DNA of 64,000 nucleotides from Actinomyces sp. HPA0247 (GCA_000411415.1 KE150450.1:942932-1006931); one strand, 5' to 3'; positions 8,958 through 17,919 are shown, numbered from the stretch's first letter. A program made the numbers and translations. Notes: generated by a model not told the origin, from the sequence alone.

Positions 8958-9001
8958 GAGCAGTATGTCCGGCCGGGCACGTTCCGCGTCTTAGCTTGTT
9001 C

Positions 9002-9115
9002 CTAAGTGGTGTGACACCACTTAGCGGGGTATTACACCAGCTCGGAGGTGGTGTAATGCTCCCTAACCGGTGCAATCCTCCTTAACTGGTGTAACGCTCC
9101 CTGCCCGGTGCAGTG
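9002..9115. repeat. Palindrome plus 19-bp tandem array (GGTGTAA type)
   Basis: A 23-bp palindrome (CTAAGTGGTGT, one central base, complement) at 9002-9024 is followed by ATTACACCA, a short loop and TGGTGTAAT. Further right arms follow in tandem about every 19 bp (CCGGTGCAATCCTCC, CTGGTGTAACGCTCC, CCCGGTGCAG). No gene is present. Confidence 0.75.
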
Positions 9116-9137
9116 TCTCGCAGGTGCCGTTGGGGCT

Positions 9138-9262
9138 CGCGGATAGGAAACGGTTATGTGGATAGGTTATGAAGATACGGATAGGTTACGACGATGCGGA
9201 TACCTTCATAACCTATCCGCATGCGCATAACCTATCCGCATGCGCGCAACCTATCCGCGTAA
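9138..9262. repeat. Inverted tandem array (GGATAGGTTA type)
   Basis: GGATAGGTTA-like units run forward in tandem (starting near 9140, 9160 and 9179), then the complement TAACCTATCC runs in tandem near 9209, 9228 and 9248 with GCATGCGC between units. Period is about 19 bp. The whole forms a large imperfect palindrome. Confidence 0.8.
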
Positions 9263-9352
9263 GGGGCTGGATTGGGCCGGGACGCGTGCACTGGCTGCTG
9301 AGATGCAACCTCTCCTCGCCGCGGCCACGGCCATGGAGCGGTTTCCCAACAA

Positions 9353-9464
9353 TGTCGCATGCAATTCCCCTGAGATTGCTTCAAACATTGAATTCACATC
9401 GTTGGAATTGCAACGTTTGTGAGCGGTGCCGTTTATTCGGGCAGCCGAATTGCATGCGACTTTT
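9353..9464. repeat. 112-bp inverted-repeat element, copy 2
   Basis: Starts TGTCGCATGCAATTCCCC and ends GAATTGCATGCGACTTTT. The interior has CATCGTTGGAATTGCAACGTTT, the same type as copy 1. It lies 80 bp past the RNase HI stop. Confidence 0.9.
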
Positions 9465-9543
9465 GGAGAGAGTGCGGCTGTCGTGCCCGGAGCGCACCCG
9501 CCGAACGCGTGAGCCGAGCTCGCCTACGACAGAATGTCCTGGC

Positions 9544-10611
9544 TCAGCCGATCAACGTCGACTGGTGGTGCACCATGACCAGGCGCGACTCGCCAGACGT
9601 CGCCGGCGCCCACACGCTGGATTCCAGCGACGCGCCGCCCTCCCAGCGCACCCGGTAGCGGGTCAGGAACGCCCCGCCCAGGTCGTGCGCGTCGATGTGG
9701 CCGATGGACGGCGATGCAGGAGAGGGCCCCGCCAGCGTCGTGGTCGCGCCGCCGCCCGGCCAGATGCGCGTCGTGCGCTCGTCGGTCATGGACGCCAGGG
9801 CCTCCTCGTCGCCGCCGGTCCACGCCAGGATGAACTCGCGCTCGCGGGCAACCGCATCCTCAGTGGTCGGAGCGCTCACGGACGAGGCCGGGACCGCCTC
9901 CGCGGGTTCGGTCGCCTCAGTGGGTGCGGAGAAAACGCTGGGATGAGAACGGAAAGTCGACGTCGTGGCCTCGTCGGTGCTGGCCTCGTTTGTGGCGGTG
10001 CCGTGTGAAGCAGACGCGCTCTCCGGCGTGTCAGAAGCAGTGGGAGAATCGTGCGGCTCGACCGACGCGGACGCAGCGGCAGCGCCCCCGGACGCCTGAT
10101 CCGCCGACGCCTCATCCGTAGACGCAGACCCGCGCGACCCGCGGGCACCGCCCCCAAACCCCGGGCCGGGCTCGGGTGTGCGCCCAGCCTGGTAGGCCTC
10201 GGCGCACGCGCGCGCGAGGTCGTCGGCGCGCTCGTTCATGCGGTGGCCCGCGTGGCCCTTGACCCATTCGAAGGTGACGCGGCGCCCTTCCATGGCACGG
10301 TCGATCTCCTGAATGAGCTCCAGGTTCTTGATGGGCTTCTTGTCGGCCTTCGTCCAGCCGCGCTTCTTCCAGCCGAGTCGCCACTTGGACACGACGTTGA
10401 TCGCGTACTGGGAGTCGGCGAGGATGTGCAGTTCTTCGCCGGTCTCGGCCGTGGCCTCGAGCAGACGCAGAATAGCGGTCAGCTCGCCCAGGTTGTTGGT
10501 GCCCTGCGGCCAGCCGCCCGCGTCCCACGTGTCCTCGTCCACGTACCAGGCCCACCCTGCGGGCCCGGGATTGCCGAGGGAAGAACCGTCTGCCGCCGCC
10601 GTAATCGTCAT
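9544..10611 (-). CDS. rnhA: Ribonuclease HI fused to a SnoaL/DUF4440-like domain
   Basis: 355 aa. Residues 1-145 are a complete RNase HI: active-site Asp8 (ADGSSLGNPG), Glu43 (NNLGELTAI), Asp66 (LADSQYA), the GHAGHRMNERAD segment with the conserved His and Asp130, and the Lys/Trp-rich handle region. It cuts RNA in RNA-DNA hybrids. Residues about 150-250 are a low-complexity linker rich in Ala, Ser, Thr, Glu and Pro. Residues about 255-355 resemble the SnoaL/DUF4440 fold (REREFILAWTGGDEEALASM...), a domain of nuclear-transport-factor-2 type. Ordinary RNase HI is about 155 aa, so the fusion is unusual; the role of the tail is unknown. The RNase call is certain, the tail call is tentative. Confidence 0.88.
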   Translation of the reverse strand: MTITAAADGSSLGNPGPAGWAWYVDEDTWDAGGWPQGTNNLGELTAILRLLEATAETGEELHILADSQYAINVVSKWRLGWKKRGWTKADKKPIKNLELIQEIDRAMEGRRVTFEWVKGHAGHRMNERADDLARACAEAYQAGRTPEPGPGFGGGARGSRGSASTDEASADQASGGAAAASASVEPHDSPTASDTPESASASHGTATNEASTDEATTSTFRSHPSVFSAPTEATEPAEAVPASSVSAPTTEDAVAREREFILAWTGGDEEALASMTDERTTRIWPGGGATTTLAGPSPASPSIGHIDAHDLGGAFLTRYRVRWEGGASLESSVWAPATSGESRLVMVHHQSTLIG

Positions 10612-10653
10612 GCACTCATCCTATCGGCATCGCGCTTCCCTGATCGGAAAGGG

Positions 10654-10667
10654 GACGAGGCCGGGGC
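10654..10667 (+). repeat. Dispersed 14-mer GACGAGGCCGGGGC (intergenic copy)
   Basis: Exact copy between the RNase HI start and the next gene, in the space where their divergent promoters should lie. Confidence 0.8.
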
Positions 10668-10741
10668 CGCCTCGGCCTCGTGCCCTAGACTCTGGGGTGG
10701 GCGTGGAAGCGCCCGCTGCCGCGAGGAGAGGGAAGATACGC

Positions 10742-12055
10742 ATGGGGGAACGCCTCGACGAGCTTTGTGAGACGGCTGCCGACGAACAAGAGAACGGTCG
10801 TTCGAAGAAGTCGAGGCACGCCCGCCGATGGGCGCTTCTTGTCGTCGTGCTCTCGGTTGCCGCGCTGGCGTGGAGCTGCGTTTTTCATGGGAACTTAACC
10901 CGAAAGCCGGTCGGTTTCCTCACGACGAACGATGCGGTGATCGCGCTGCGGCTCGGGGGCGGCAGGACGACGGCGGGTGATGATAAACCGTACTACGACG
11001 GCTGGATTGTGCTCCTCGACGCGCAGGGGCGAGGCCAGGTGGCATCCGTCGACGAGATAAACGGCGGAGACGTGCTGTGGAGTGACCGTGGCGTCTTCTA
11101 CGGTTCGCCGAGCCAGGACTACGTGACGACGGACAGCGGGACGCAGCAGACCACGTGGCAGTTCACTCGCCGCGGCGATGTTCAACGCTACGCGCTCCCA
11201 GATGGAGCACTTGTTGCCGTGCGGCGGGAAAGCAACGACTACCACATCGGCACCCTCTTCCCTGACGGAACTCACGCGAGTGTCGAAACTGAAGGTGTCG
11301 GCCGTGGCATCGGACAGTGTGGCGGCCGGATCGTGGCGATCACGACTACTGAGAAGTCCGAGAGCATTAAGTCGGCGGCTTTCGAGGCCTACGCTGCCCA
11401 GTTCGGCGGTGGTGATATGCCGGAGGCTCTGGAGGTGGTTGTTCAGCTCAACGACTTTGACGGTGATGTTCCCCCGGTCCTTGCGGTTGCGCCTATGGGT
11501 GAGGGCTTGTCCTCGAACCAGCACATGTTCGACTGCGAAGGGGAGGTCATCACGGTGCCCAGTGCGCAGAAGAATGGCGAACGGGAATGGCTCGTTCTCC
11601 AGCGGTGGGACCTGTCGACGGGGCAACGCACGATTATTCCCGTGGTCGATGAGGATGGGAACGCTATCGAGCTGGGTGAAGACCTGGGTGTTTCCGATAG
11701 TGAAGCGATTCGCGTGGGTAACGAGTACAGGTTCGTGTCGTGGGGTGGGGATGCTTTCGCTGTCGACCCGGCGAGTGGCCAGGGACGTTACTTGTTTTCG
11801 CTTGATACGCCAAGGTATGGGCCGGACGGATACTTGGTGACCTTCCAGGTGAGTGAGAGCGGTGTCTACGCGCTCAAGGACCGCCGCGCTGACCGCGTCG
11901 TGACCCTCTCGTACAGGCCCTGGGAAGGTGGCGAGTGGCGTGACATCTTCACGACCCGTGACCTGGCTTATTACCTCAACGAAGGCTATATCTCTGGTGC
12001 CTTGGATATTCAGTCCTTCGCGGTGCGTCCGGGGTGGAACGGCGGCGCCCAGTAA
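10742..12055 (+). CDS. Membrane-anchored extracellular protein of unknown function
   Basis: 437 aa from the ATG at 10742, preceded by GAGGAGAGGGAAG. Residues 1-33 are polar and charged, about 33-52 are one hydrophobic segment (LLVVVLSVAALAWSCVF), and the remainder is soluble, so the protein is probably anchored with its bulk outside the cell. The outer part is rich in short beta-strand-like stretches with repeated turns, which would fit a beta-propeller-like fold, but I recognise no family motif. It is monocistronic: a shared hairpin terminator separates it from the convergent oligopeptidase gene. Confidence 0.7.
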   Translation: MGERLDELCETAADEQENGRSKKSRHARRWALLVVVLSVAALAWSCVFHGNLTRKPVGFLTTNDAVIALRLGGGRTTAGDDKPYYDGWIVLLDAQGRGQVASVDEINGGDVLWSDRGVFYGSPSQDYVTTDSGTQQTTWQFTRRGDVQRYALPDGALVAVRRESNDYHIGTLFPDGTHASVETEGVGRGIGQCGGRIVAITTTEKSESIKSAAFEAYAAQFGGGDMPEALEVVVQLNDFDGDVPPVLAVAPMGEGLSSNQHMFDCEGEVITVPSAQKNGEREWLVLQRWDLSTGQRTIIPVVDEDGNAIELGEDLGVSDSEAIRVGNEYRFVSWGGDAFAVDPASGQGRYLFSLDTPRYGPDGYLVTFQVSESGVYALKDRRADRVVTLSYRPWEGGEWRDIFTTRDLAYYLNEGYISGALDIQSFAVRPGWNGGAQ

Positions 12056-12092
12056 CGCGTGCAGCCGCGCGGCACAGTGACGCAACGCGAGA

Positions 12093-12120
12093 GGGGCGGT
12101 CCTCCGATGAAGACCGCCCC
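12093..12120. terminator. Bidirectional terminator hairpin
   Basis: GGGGCGGTC, a 10-base loop and GACCGCCCC sit between two convergent genes that end at 12055 and 12127. Confidence 0.7.
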
Positions 12121-12126
12121 CACCTG

Positions 12127-14475
12127 TTACACCGTGACGCCTACCTGGCCCAGCGCGAAGGCGAACTCCTCGCAGCGCGCCGCCCAACGGCCCTCGCGCC
12201 CGGAGGGGCCGGCGTGTCCGGCGACCATCTCGGTGCGCAGGATGATCGGACGCTCGCGCGGGTCGCGGGCGGGCGCAGACCCCCCGGCCTCGTCCGTGGA
12301 GGGAACCTGGCCGGTGGCCTCGCGCAGGCGCTGCACCCACTTGGTGGGCTCGACGAACTCGACGCGCGTGTCGTTGACCGACGTCGTCGCCATGATCGCG
12401 GGCAGGAGCGCGCCGTCGGGCACGTTCTCATACGGCGTGTAGCGGCTCATCGCGTCGAACACTGCGCGCGAGGTCAGCGGATTGCCCCACTCCTCCCACT
12501 CGCCCACGGTGAGCGGCAGGGACGGGTCCAGGATCGTCGAGAGCGCGTCCACGAAGGGCACACCCGCCAGAATCGCGCGGAAGCGGTCGGGGGCGGCGTT
12601 GGTGACCGCGCCCATGAGGAGGCCTCCGGCGCTGCGGCCCTCCGCGACCAGGCGGCCGGGCGCCACCCACCCGGAGTCGACCAGCCAGTCGGCCACGTCG
12701 ATGAAGTCCGTAAAGGTGTGCTCCTTGACCAGTTCCTTGCCGTCCTCGTACCAAGCACGGCCCATCTCGCCGCCGCCGCGCACGTGCGCGATCGCGTAGA
12801 CGACGCGGCGCAGGATCGGCAGGCGCAGGGTCTCGAACTCGGGGTCGTAGCTGACCTCGTACGAGCCGTACCCGATCTGCCAGCCCGCGTTCGTGCCGTC
12901 CGGACGCGCGTCGCGGTGGTGGATGAGGGTGACGGGGATGCGGGTCGCGCCGTCGCGCGCGAGCACCCACACGCGCTCCTCAACGAACTCGGCGGGGTCC
13001 CAGCCAGGCGCCTCGTGGGTGCGCAGGGTCCGCGTGCTCAGGGCCGCGGTCTCGCTTGTGTCCTCGGGGGACGAGGCCGGGGCCAGGTCCGGCAGAGCAA
13101 CCTCCGCGACCGTGGGCGGCACCGTCTGTGACTGGAACTCGACGCGCAGCGGATCCTCCCACGGGGTCGGCACGGTCGCGATCGTGCGCACCGGGGCGTC
13201 AACCTCCACGCGCCGCCACGTGGGTGTGGGCTCGCGGCGGTCCCACACGTCGACCTGCGTCAGCGAGTCCGAACGCAGCGAGAGCGCCACGTAGTCCACG
13301 TGGGCCTCGACGTCGGTGATGCGCTCGCCGGGGCCGGGGCTGCGCAGCGGCTCCCAGGACTCGAACGGCGTGAGGGGCGCGGGCTCATCCTCCGGCAGGG
13401 GAGTGCCCGGCGTGCGATCCGCCAGGGCCTGGCGACTATACGCGGGGGAGGAGGCGACGCCGAGGCGCGCCAACGCCTCGGGCGACCCCCCTTCGGGCAG
13501 CATCGCCTGCGCGAGCGAGCCCTCCTGCGTCAGCCCCGTATGCTCGATGAACAGGCGATCCCCCGCCGAATCCGCCGACACCAGCGTGCGGGCGCGCGCC
13601 GGCATGAGCGGCAGTGGGCGCACCGACGGGTGGGCGGGCAGCCACAGCCACGCGCGGCCCGCCGTCGACGACGACGAATGAATGACGACGTGCCCAGGGA
13701 AACCCGAGGGAGCGAACCGCATCTCGAAGCCTTCGTCCGGCTCGACCAGCAGCAGCTCGTCGGCCTCGCGAGGCGTGCCCACGCGGTGCAACCACACGTC
13801 GCACGCGCGCCACGCGTCATCCACGCCCATGTAGATAAAGGAAGCGGAATCATCCGCCCACGCGAAGCCGTAGCCTGCGTCCACCACGGCCTCGTCGATG
13901 ACCCGGCCCGACGCCTCCTGCACGACCCACGTGTAGCGCTCATCCCCGCTCGTGTCCCGCGCCCACGCGATCAGGTGCCCATCCGGGGACGGGTACAGGT
14001 CCGCCAGGCGGAAAAACTCCTGCCCGCGCGCCCACTCGTTCTCATCGACGAGGAGCTCCTCGCCCCGCGTGGGCACGCCCGGCTCGGGGACGAGCGGGAT
14101 CGGCGCCCCGGCCTCGTCGCGCTCCACCGGCGCGCGGTGATGCGTCGCGTAGGACTGGCCCTCCGTGAAACGACGGAAGTACCAGAACTCTCCCTCGCGG
14201 ATCGGAACCGTCACGTCGGTGAGTGCCGTGGAGGCCTTGACCTCCTCCACGAGGCGTGCGGCCGCCTCGCGCGTCGGCGCCGTCACCGCGTCCGCCCACG
14301 CGTTCTCCGCCTCCAGGTGCGCGCGCACCTCGGGGTTCTCACCGTCGCGCAACCAATCCCACGGGTCATCAAAATGCTGCCCGAACTGGTCGCGCACCCG
14401 GTACCCGTAACGCTTGGGGGCCACCGGGGGAGTGTGTGGCGAGGCCTGGGGTGTGTGCGGGGTCGTCTCAGTCAT
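12127..14475 (-). CDS. ptrB: Oligopeptidase B (prolyl oligopeptidase family S9A)
   Basis: 782 aa from the ATG at 14475 (MTETTPHTPQ). The N-terminal half is the beta-propeller with the family start YGYRVRDQFGQHFDDPWDWLRD. The C-terminal alpha/beta hydrolase domain has the catalytic Ser615 in GRSAGG, Asp702 in VNDTRV and His754 in GHAGPSG. The enzyme cleaves short peptides after basic residues in the cytosol. Copies of the dispersed 13/14-mer lie in frame at 12282, 13070 and 14105 and encode TDEAGG, APASS and DEAGAP, apparently in loops. It is convergent with the preceding gene and divergent from the GtrA gene. Confidence 0.93.
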   Translation of the reverse strand: MTETTPHTPQASPHTPPVAPKRYGYRVRDQFGQHFDDPWDWLRDGENPEVRAHLEAENAWADAVTAPTREAAARLVEEVKASTALTDVTVPIREGEFWYFRRFTEGQSYATHHRAPVERDEAGAPIPLVPEPGVPTRGEELLVDENEWARGQEFFRLADLYPSPDGHLIAWARDTSGDERYTWVVQEASGRVIDEAVVDAGYGFAWADDSASFIYMGVDDAWRACDVWLHRVGTPREADELLLVEPDEGFEMRFAPSGFPGHVVIHSSSSTAGRAWLWLPAHPSVRPLPLMPARARTLVSADSAGDRLFIEHTGLTQEGSLAQAMLPEGGSPEALARLGVASSPAYSRQALADRTPGTPLPEDEPAPLTPFESWEPLRSPGPGERITDVEAHVDYVALSLRSDSLTQVDVWDRREPTPTWRRVEVDAPVRTIATVPTPWEDPLRVEFQSQTVPPTVAEVALPDLAPASSPEDTSETAALSTRTLRTHEAPGWDPAEFVEERVWVLARDGATRIPVTLIHHRDARPDGTNAGWQIGYGSYEVSYDPEFETLRLPILRRVVYAIAHVRGGGEMGRAWYEDGKELVKEHTFTDFIDVADWLVDSGWVAPGRLVAEGRSAGGLLMGAVTNAAPDRFRAILAGVPFVDALSTILDPSLPLTVGEWEEWGNPLTSRAVFDAMSRYTPYENVPDGALLPAIMATTSVNDTRVEFVEPTKWVQRLREATGQVPSTDEAGGSAPARDPRERPIILRTEMVAGHAGPSGREGRWAARCEEFAFALGQVGVTV

Positions 14476-14548
14476 GGGAACCATCTTAGAGGTGGGCCAA
14501 CTGATGAGGATCCACGAAACAGCGGCGCGACCGTGCGAGACTAGGGGG

Positions 14549-15127
14549 GTGAACGACGAACAAGCTCCCTTGCGCGGATCCGCTGCCGCGCTCGAACCCG
14601 CGGCGCTCGCGGACCCGTCCGCGCCCCCTACCCAGCCCCAGACCCGAGGACAGGTTGACGGGGGAGCGGCCCCGGCCTCGTCCCTGAGCCTGACGCAGCG
14701 ACTCCTCGCCTGGGCGCGCGAATTCATCCAATTCGGCATGGTCGGCGCCACCGCGTACATCGTCGACGCCGGACTGTTCAACCTGCTCCAGCACGGGCCG
14801 CTCGGCGTGCTCGCCGGGCACCCCAACACCGCGCAATTCGTCGCCGCCGCGACCGCCACGCTCTACTCGTGGATCGCCAACCGCCTGTGGACCTACCGAG
14901 GCCGCACCCAGGAAAACGCCACGCGCGAAGCCGTCCTCTTCTTCTTCGCCAACGCGTGCGGCATCGGCATCACCCAGTTCTGCCTCCTGTTCACCCACCA
15001 CATCCTCGGGTACACCTCGGCGCTGGCAGACAACATTGCCGCCTACGTCGTCGGCTTCGCCCTGGGCACAGCGTTCCGCTTCTTCTTCTACCACTACGTG
15101 GTCTTTACAGGACATACGCGCGCGTAG
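14549..15127 (+). CDS. GtrA-family membrane protein
   Basis: 192 aa from the GTG at 14549. The first 55 residues are a disordered Ala/Pro/Ser/Gln-rich tail that includes APASS from a dispersed 14-mer at 14669. Residues about 60-190 contain four transmembrane helices with the GtrA pattern (REFIQFGMVGATAYIVDAGLF, then NRLWTYRGR and a closing FFFYHYVVF). GtrA proteins are thought to move polyprenyl-linked sugars across the membrane for cell-envelope polymers. The substrate here is unknown. The patatin gene follows after 28 bp and may be co-transcribed. Confidence 0.88.
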   Translation: MNDEQAPLRGSAAALEPAALADPSAPPTQPQTRGQVDGGAAPASSLSLTQRLLAWAREFIQFGMVGATAYIVDAGLFNLLQHGPLGVLAGHPNTAQFVAAATATLYSWIANRLWTYRGRTQENATREAVLFFFANACGIGITQFCLLFTHHILGYTSALADNIAAYVVGFALGTAFRFFFYHYVVFTGHTRA

Positions 15128-15155
15128 GTTGAAGGCGCGGCGGTAGGGTCGAAAC

Positions 15156-16088
15156 GTGAAGGAAACGCCAGAGCACTACCCGACCCCCGAAGAATCCATC
15201 GCCACGATGGTCACCATCGACGACACCGCCCTCGTGTTCGAAGGCGGCGGCATGCGCAACGCCTACACGGCCGCGCTCGTGAGCCGACTCATCGCCGAAG
15301 GCATCAACTTCCCCCACATCTCCGGAGTCTCCGCGGGGTCCAGCCACCTGTGCAACTTCACTTCCCGCGACGCTCAACGTTCCCACGACACCTTCGTCGA
15401 CCTCGTCGAAGACCCCGAATTCGGCGGCCTCAAGCACTTCCGCAAGGGACACGGCTACTTCAACGCCGAGTACATCTACCAGCAGATCTGCTACCCCGAC
15501 GGCGTCCTGCCCTTCAACATGGATACCTTCCTGGCGAACCCGGCGACCACGCGCGTCGCCACCTTCAACGCCTCGCGCGGGCAGGTCCGCTGGTTCTCCA
15601 AGGAAGAAATGAGCACCCTGGACACGCTCGGGCCCATCGTGCGCGCATCCTCCACGCTGCCGATCCTCATGCCGCCCGTCGAGATCGACGGCGACACCTA
15701 CGTCGACGGCGCGCTCGGGCCCAACGGCGGCCTGCCCTTCGACCAGCCCCTGCGTGAGGGCTACCGCAAGCTCCTCGTCGTCCTCACCCGTCCCCGCGAC
15801 TTCGTGAAGGGGCCCATGCCCGCCAGCGTCGGTGCCCTCCTGCGCACCGCCTACCATTCATTCCCGTCCGTGTTCGAGGGCGTGGCCTTGCGCACCGACC
15901 GTTACAACGCGGGCCGCCGCTTCCTCTTCGAGCTCGAGGAACGAGGCCAGGCCTACGTGTTCGCACCCGACAACCTGTGGATCAACAACACCGAATCGCG
16001 GCGCGAGCGCCTGGAGGCGACCTACCGTGCCGGCCTAGTCCAGGCCGTCCGCGAAATGCCTGCGATCAAGGCGTTCCTGGGGCTGTAG
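15156..16088 (+). CDS. Patatin-like phospholipase
   Basis: 310 aa from a GTG at 15156. The oxyanion-hole GGGMRNAY (residues about 29-36), the nucleophile elbow GVSAGS with catalytic Ser, and the dyad Asp in VDGALG define a bacterial patatin (the YjjU-like subgroup). Such enzymes hydrolyse acyl esters of lipids. No signal peptide is seen, so it acts in the cytosol or at the inner membrane face. It follows the GtrA gene by 28 bp. Substrate is unknown. Confidence 0.9.
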   Translation: MKETPEHYPTPEESIATMVTIDDTALVFEGGGMRNAYTAALVSRLIAEGINFPHISGVSAGSSHLCNFTSRDAQRSHDTFVDLVEDPEFGGLKHFRKGHGYFNAEYIYQQICYPDGVLPFNMDTFLANPATTRVATFNASRGQVRWFSKEEMSTLDTLGPIVRASSTLPILMPPVEIDGDTYVDGALGPNGGLPFDQPLREGYRKLLVVLTRPRDFVKGPMPASVGALLRTAYHSFPSVFEGVALRTDRYNAGRRFLFELEERGQAYVFAPDNLWINNTESRRERLEATYRAGLVQAVREMPAIKAFLGL

Positions 16089-16149
16089 GGCTTTCCGTTT
16101 GGCGGTGTTGCTTGGGGTGCCGCCTGTGTTTCGGGCGCCGTCGGGCCTG

Positions 16150-16420
16150 GCTGCCCGCTGGGCCTTGCCGCTGTGTGTGCCCGTGGGCGGCGCCTCCTGA
16201 TCTCCGGCGTTGCTTCGCTCCGCCTGATTTCCGGCCGCCGCGTGGCCTGCCCGCCCGCGAGCCGTCCGCGCCGCGAGCTTCGCTCGGCGCGTCGTCTCGA
16301 AGCCCGGCCAGGCCCCGCAGGCCCCGCGGCGACCTCCAATCGGGCGTGCCTGTCGTTCGTGTGTTGCCGCCCTGGCCCTGCCGCCGCCCACCGGCACCGC
16401 GGCCAGGCCCCGTAGACCAG
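16150..16420. repeat. GC-rich composite repeat with hairpin (beta stem)
   Basis: Carries CGAGCCGTCCGCGCCGCGAG, CTTCG, then CTCGGCGCGTCGTCTCG near 16257-16299, flanked by GGCCAGGCCCCGC and CCGCCCACCGGCACCGC phrases found at 25.5 kb. The left part holds extra GTTGCTTCGCTCCGCC sequence. No coding gene is supported here. Confidence 0.7.
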
Positions 16421-16433
16421 GCGGTTCGGTTCT

Positions 16434-16560
16434 TTGAAACCCCTGTCGCCTTTGCGAGCTTGTGCCCGTGTGAGGTTGAAACCGGTGTCGCCTTCGCGGG
16501 TGAGAAACGGGTGTTTTTGGCGCGTTTTTCGGTCGAAGAGGTGTTGTCGGTTTCAGCGTC
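16434..16560. repeat. Hairpin array, GAAACC arm type
   Basis: Two left arms, 16434-16458 and 16476-16500 (TTGAAACC..TGTCGCCTT.GCG), are 42 bp apart. A T-rich interior (GTTTTTGGCGCGTTTTT) and a weak complementary arm (CGGTTTCA) follow near 16548. Confidence 0.55.
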
Positions 16561-16580
16561 GCCATTGTGCTGTGTCTTGT

Positions 16581-16783
16581 GCGCGAAAAAGTTCGCCCTG
16601 CTCGGCTTGGCGTGGGTGTGAGCGCGAAAAAGTTCGCCCGGCGCACCCAAAATGGCCCAAAATCAGCGTTTTTTGGCGTGCTGGGCGAACTTTTTCGCGG
16701 AAGTGCCGTTGGAGGGGCTGTGTTGGGCGAACTTTTTCGCGGTGAGCCCGAGAAGGCGGGTTGTTGGGCGAGTTTTGTTGCGG
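16581..16783. repeat. Hairpin array, GCGAAAAAGTTCGCCC arm type
   Basis: Left arms at 16581-16598 and 16622-16639 (GCGCGAAAAAGTTCGCCC). A 43-nt interior follows, then right arms at 16683, 16725 and 16766 (GGGCGAACTTTTTCGCGG and a variant), 42 and 41 bp apart. The interior contains AAAATGGCCCAAAATC and GCGTTTTTTGGCGTGCT. Confidence 0.85.
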
Positions 16784-16852
16784 TGCTGTGGTCTTGTGTG
16801 TTCCTGGCGGCACGCTGGTGTCATGAAAGCCGCCAATCTAGGGGCGCGTACC

Positions 16853-16945
16853 GAAATTCGCATGCAATTCCCCGCGAGCATCATGCTGGTGTGTGTCAGT
16901 TCGTGATGTTGCGTCACTTGTGTTGTGGAATTGCATGCGAAATTG
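16853..16945. repeat. 93-bp inverted-repeat element, copy 3 (short type)
   Basis: Ends AAATTCGCATGCAATTCCCC and GGAATTGCATGCGAAATT. The interior is shorter and different from most copies but nearly the same as copy 4 (GCGAGCATCATGC, GTGTTGTGG). Confidence 0.85.
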
Positions 16946-17027
16946 GGGGAGGGGCGCCTTGGTGGGGTGAGGTGGGGTGTTGGTGCGTGACTTTTTTCGC
17001 CTTGCTCGGCTTGGTGTTGGTGGAAGC

Positions 17028-17219
17028 GGTATAAAACTCTCCCTGCTGGCTCAACGTGGGCCGAAAAGGGGTATTTCGGGCGTGCCGGGAGAGTTTTGTA
17101 TCGGGTGGGCCCGACGGGGCCGCGTGCTGGGAGAGTTTTGTACCGGGTGATCCCTCTGGGCTGCGTGCTGGGAGAGTTTTGTACCGGCACCGGCCTCGCG
17201 TGCGGTACAAAGTTCTCCC
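17028..17219. repeat. Hairpin array, GGTACAAAACTCTCCC arm type (first)
   Basis: Left arm at 17028-17043, 43-nt interior, right arms GGGAGAGTTTTGTACCGG (or TATCGG) at 17087, 17129 and 17170, then one more left-type arm GGTACAAAGTTCTCCC ending at 17218. The spacing between right arms is 42 and 41 bp. Confidence 0.85.
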
Positions 17220-17239
17220 TGCGTGGCTTGTTATTGGCG

Positions 17240-17363
17240 TGAGCGTGAAAAGATTCTCCCTGCGTGCGGAAAGTGGGCCGAAATCGGCGTTTTTGTGTGT
17301 GCGGGGAGAGTTTTGTACCGGGTGGGCCCGACGGGTCCGCGTGCTGGGAGAGTTTTGTACCGG
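17240..17363. repeat. Hairpin array, mixed arm (second)
   Basis: The left arm GAGCGTGAAAAGATTCTCCC (ends 17260) looks like a mix of two arm types. A 43-nt interior (GAAAGTGGGCCGAAATCGGC...) follows, then right arms GGGAGAGTTTTGTACCGG at 17304 and 17346. Confidence 0.8.
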
Positions 17364-17496
17364 TGGAGGCTTCGTGGCGTGGTGCTAGGGATCGTTGCGA
17401 GTCGACTGTGGGAACCAAGGGGCCTGCAGCCAGGGCTGCAGGCCGCATGGGTGCATCCGTTTCGGTGGTACTCGGTATAACTGGTTGCTGTCCAGC

Positions 17497-17587
17497 AATT
17501 TCGCATGCAATTCACTGCGAGCATCATGCCGGTTTGTGTTAGTTCGGGATGCTGTGTCACTTGTGTTGTGGAATTGCATGCGAAATT
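17497..17587. repeat. 91-bp inverted-repeat element, copy 4 (short type)
   Basis: AATTTCGCATGCAATTC to GAATTGCATGCGAAATT. Interior close to copy 3. Both are followed by GGGGGAGG, so conservation extends past the element on the right. Confidence 0.88.
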
Positions 17588-17624
17588 GGGGGAGGGCACG
17601 TTACTGGGGTGGCCGGTGGTGTGC

Positions 17625-17840
17625 TGGGTGTGCACCGGTAAAGAGAGTGAGGGTGTGTACCGGTAAAGAGGATGAGGGCGTGTATCGACCCATATCTCGT
17701 GCATCGGTCCGTATCTCGCGCACCGGTCCATATCTAGGGGTGCCCTCCTGGATCTAGGGCGCATATGGGCACCTCTATCTAGGGCCCGTATCTAGGGCCC
17801 GCACCGGCGCCTCGATGTAGGGATCATTGGCCATTGGGGG
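17625..17840. repeat. Degenerate direct repeats (CACCGGT / TATCTAGGG)
   Basis: Short direct repeats follow one another: GTGTGTACCGGTAAAGAG type, then CGCACCGGTCCATATC type, then TATCTAGGGCCC type. No gene and no clear hairpin with long arms. Confidence 0.6.
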
Positions 17841-17919
17841 AGCCTTCTTGGTGCCCTGTTCGTCTCACCGCGATTGCCTTTCTGCAGGATTCCGGTGATT
17901 TCCCCTCAACCTTCACCAA

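Noticed and set aside
16567-17448. Long open frames in the repeat island (both strands)
   Set aside because: They run through hairpin arms in several frames at once, have low-complexity translations and no ribosome binding sites. High GC makes such frames common.
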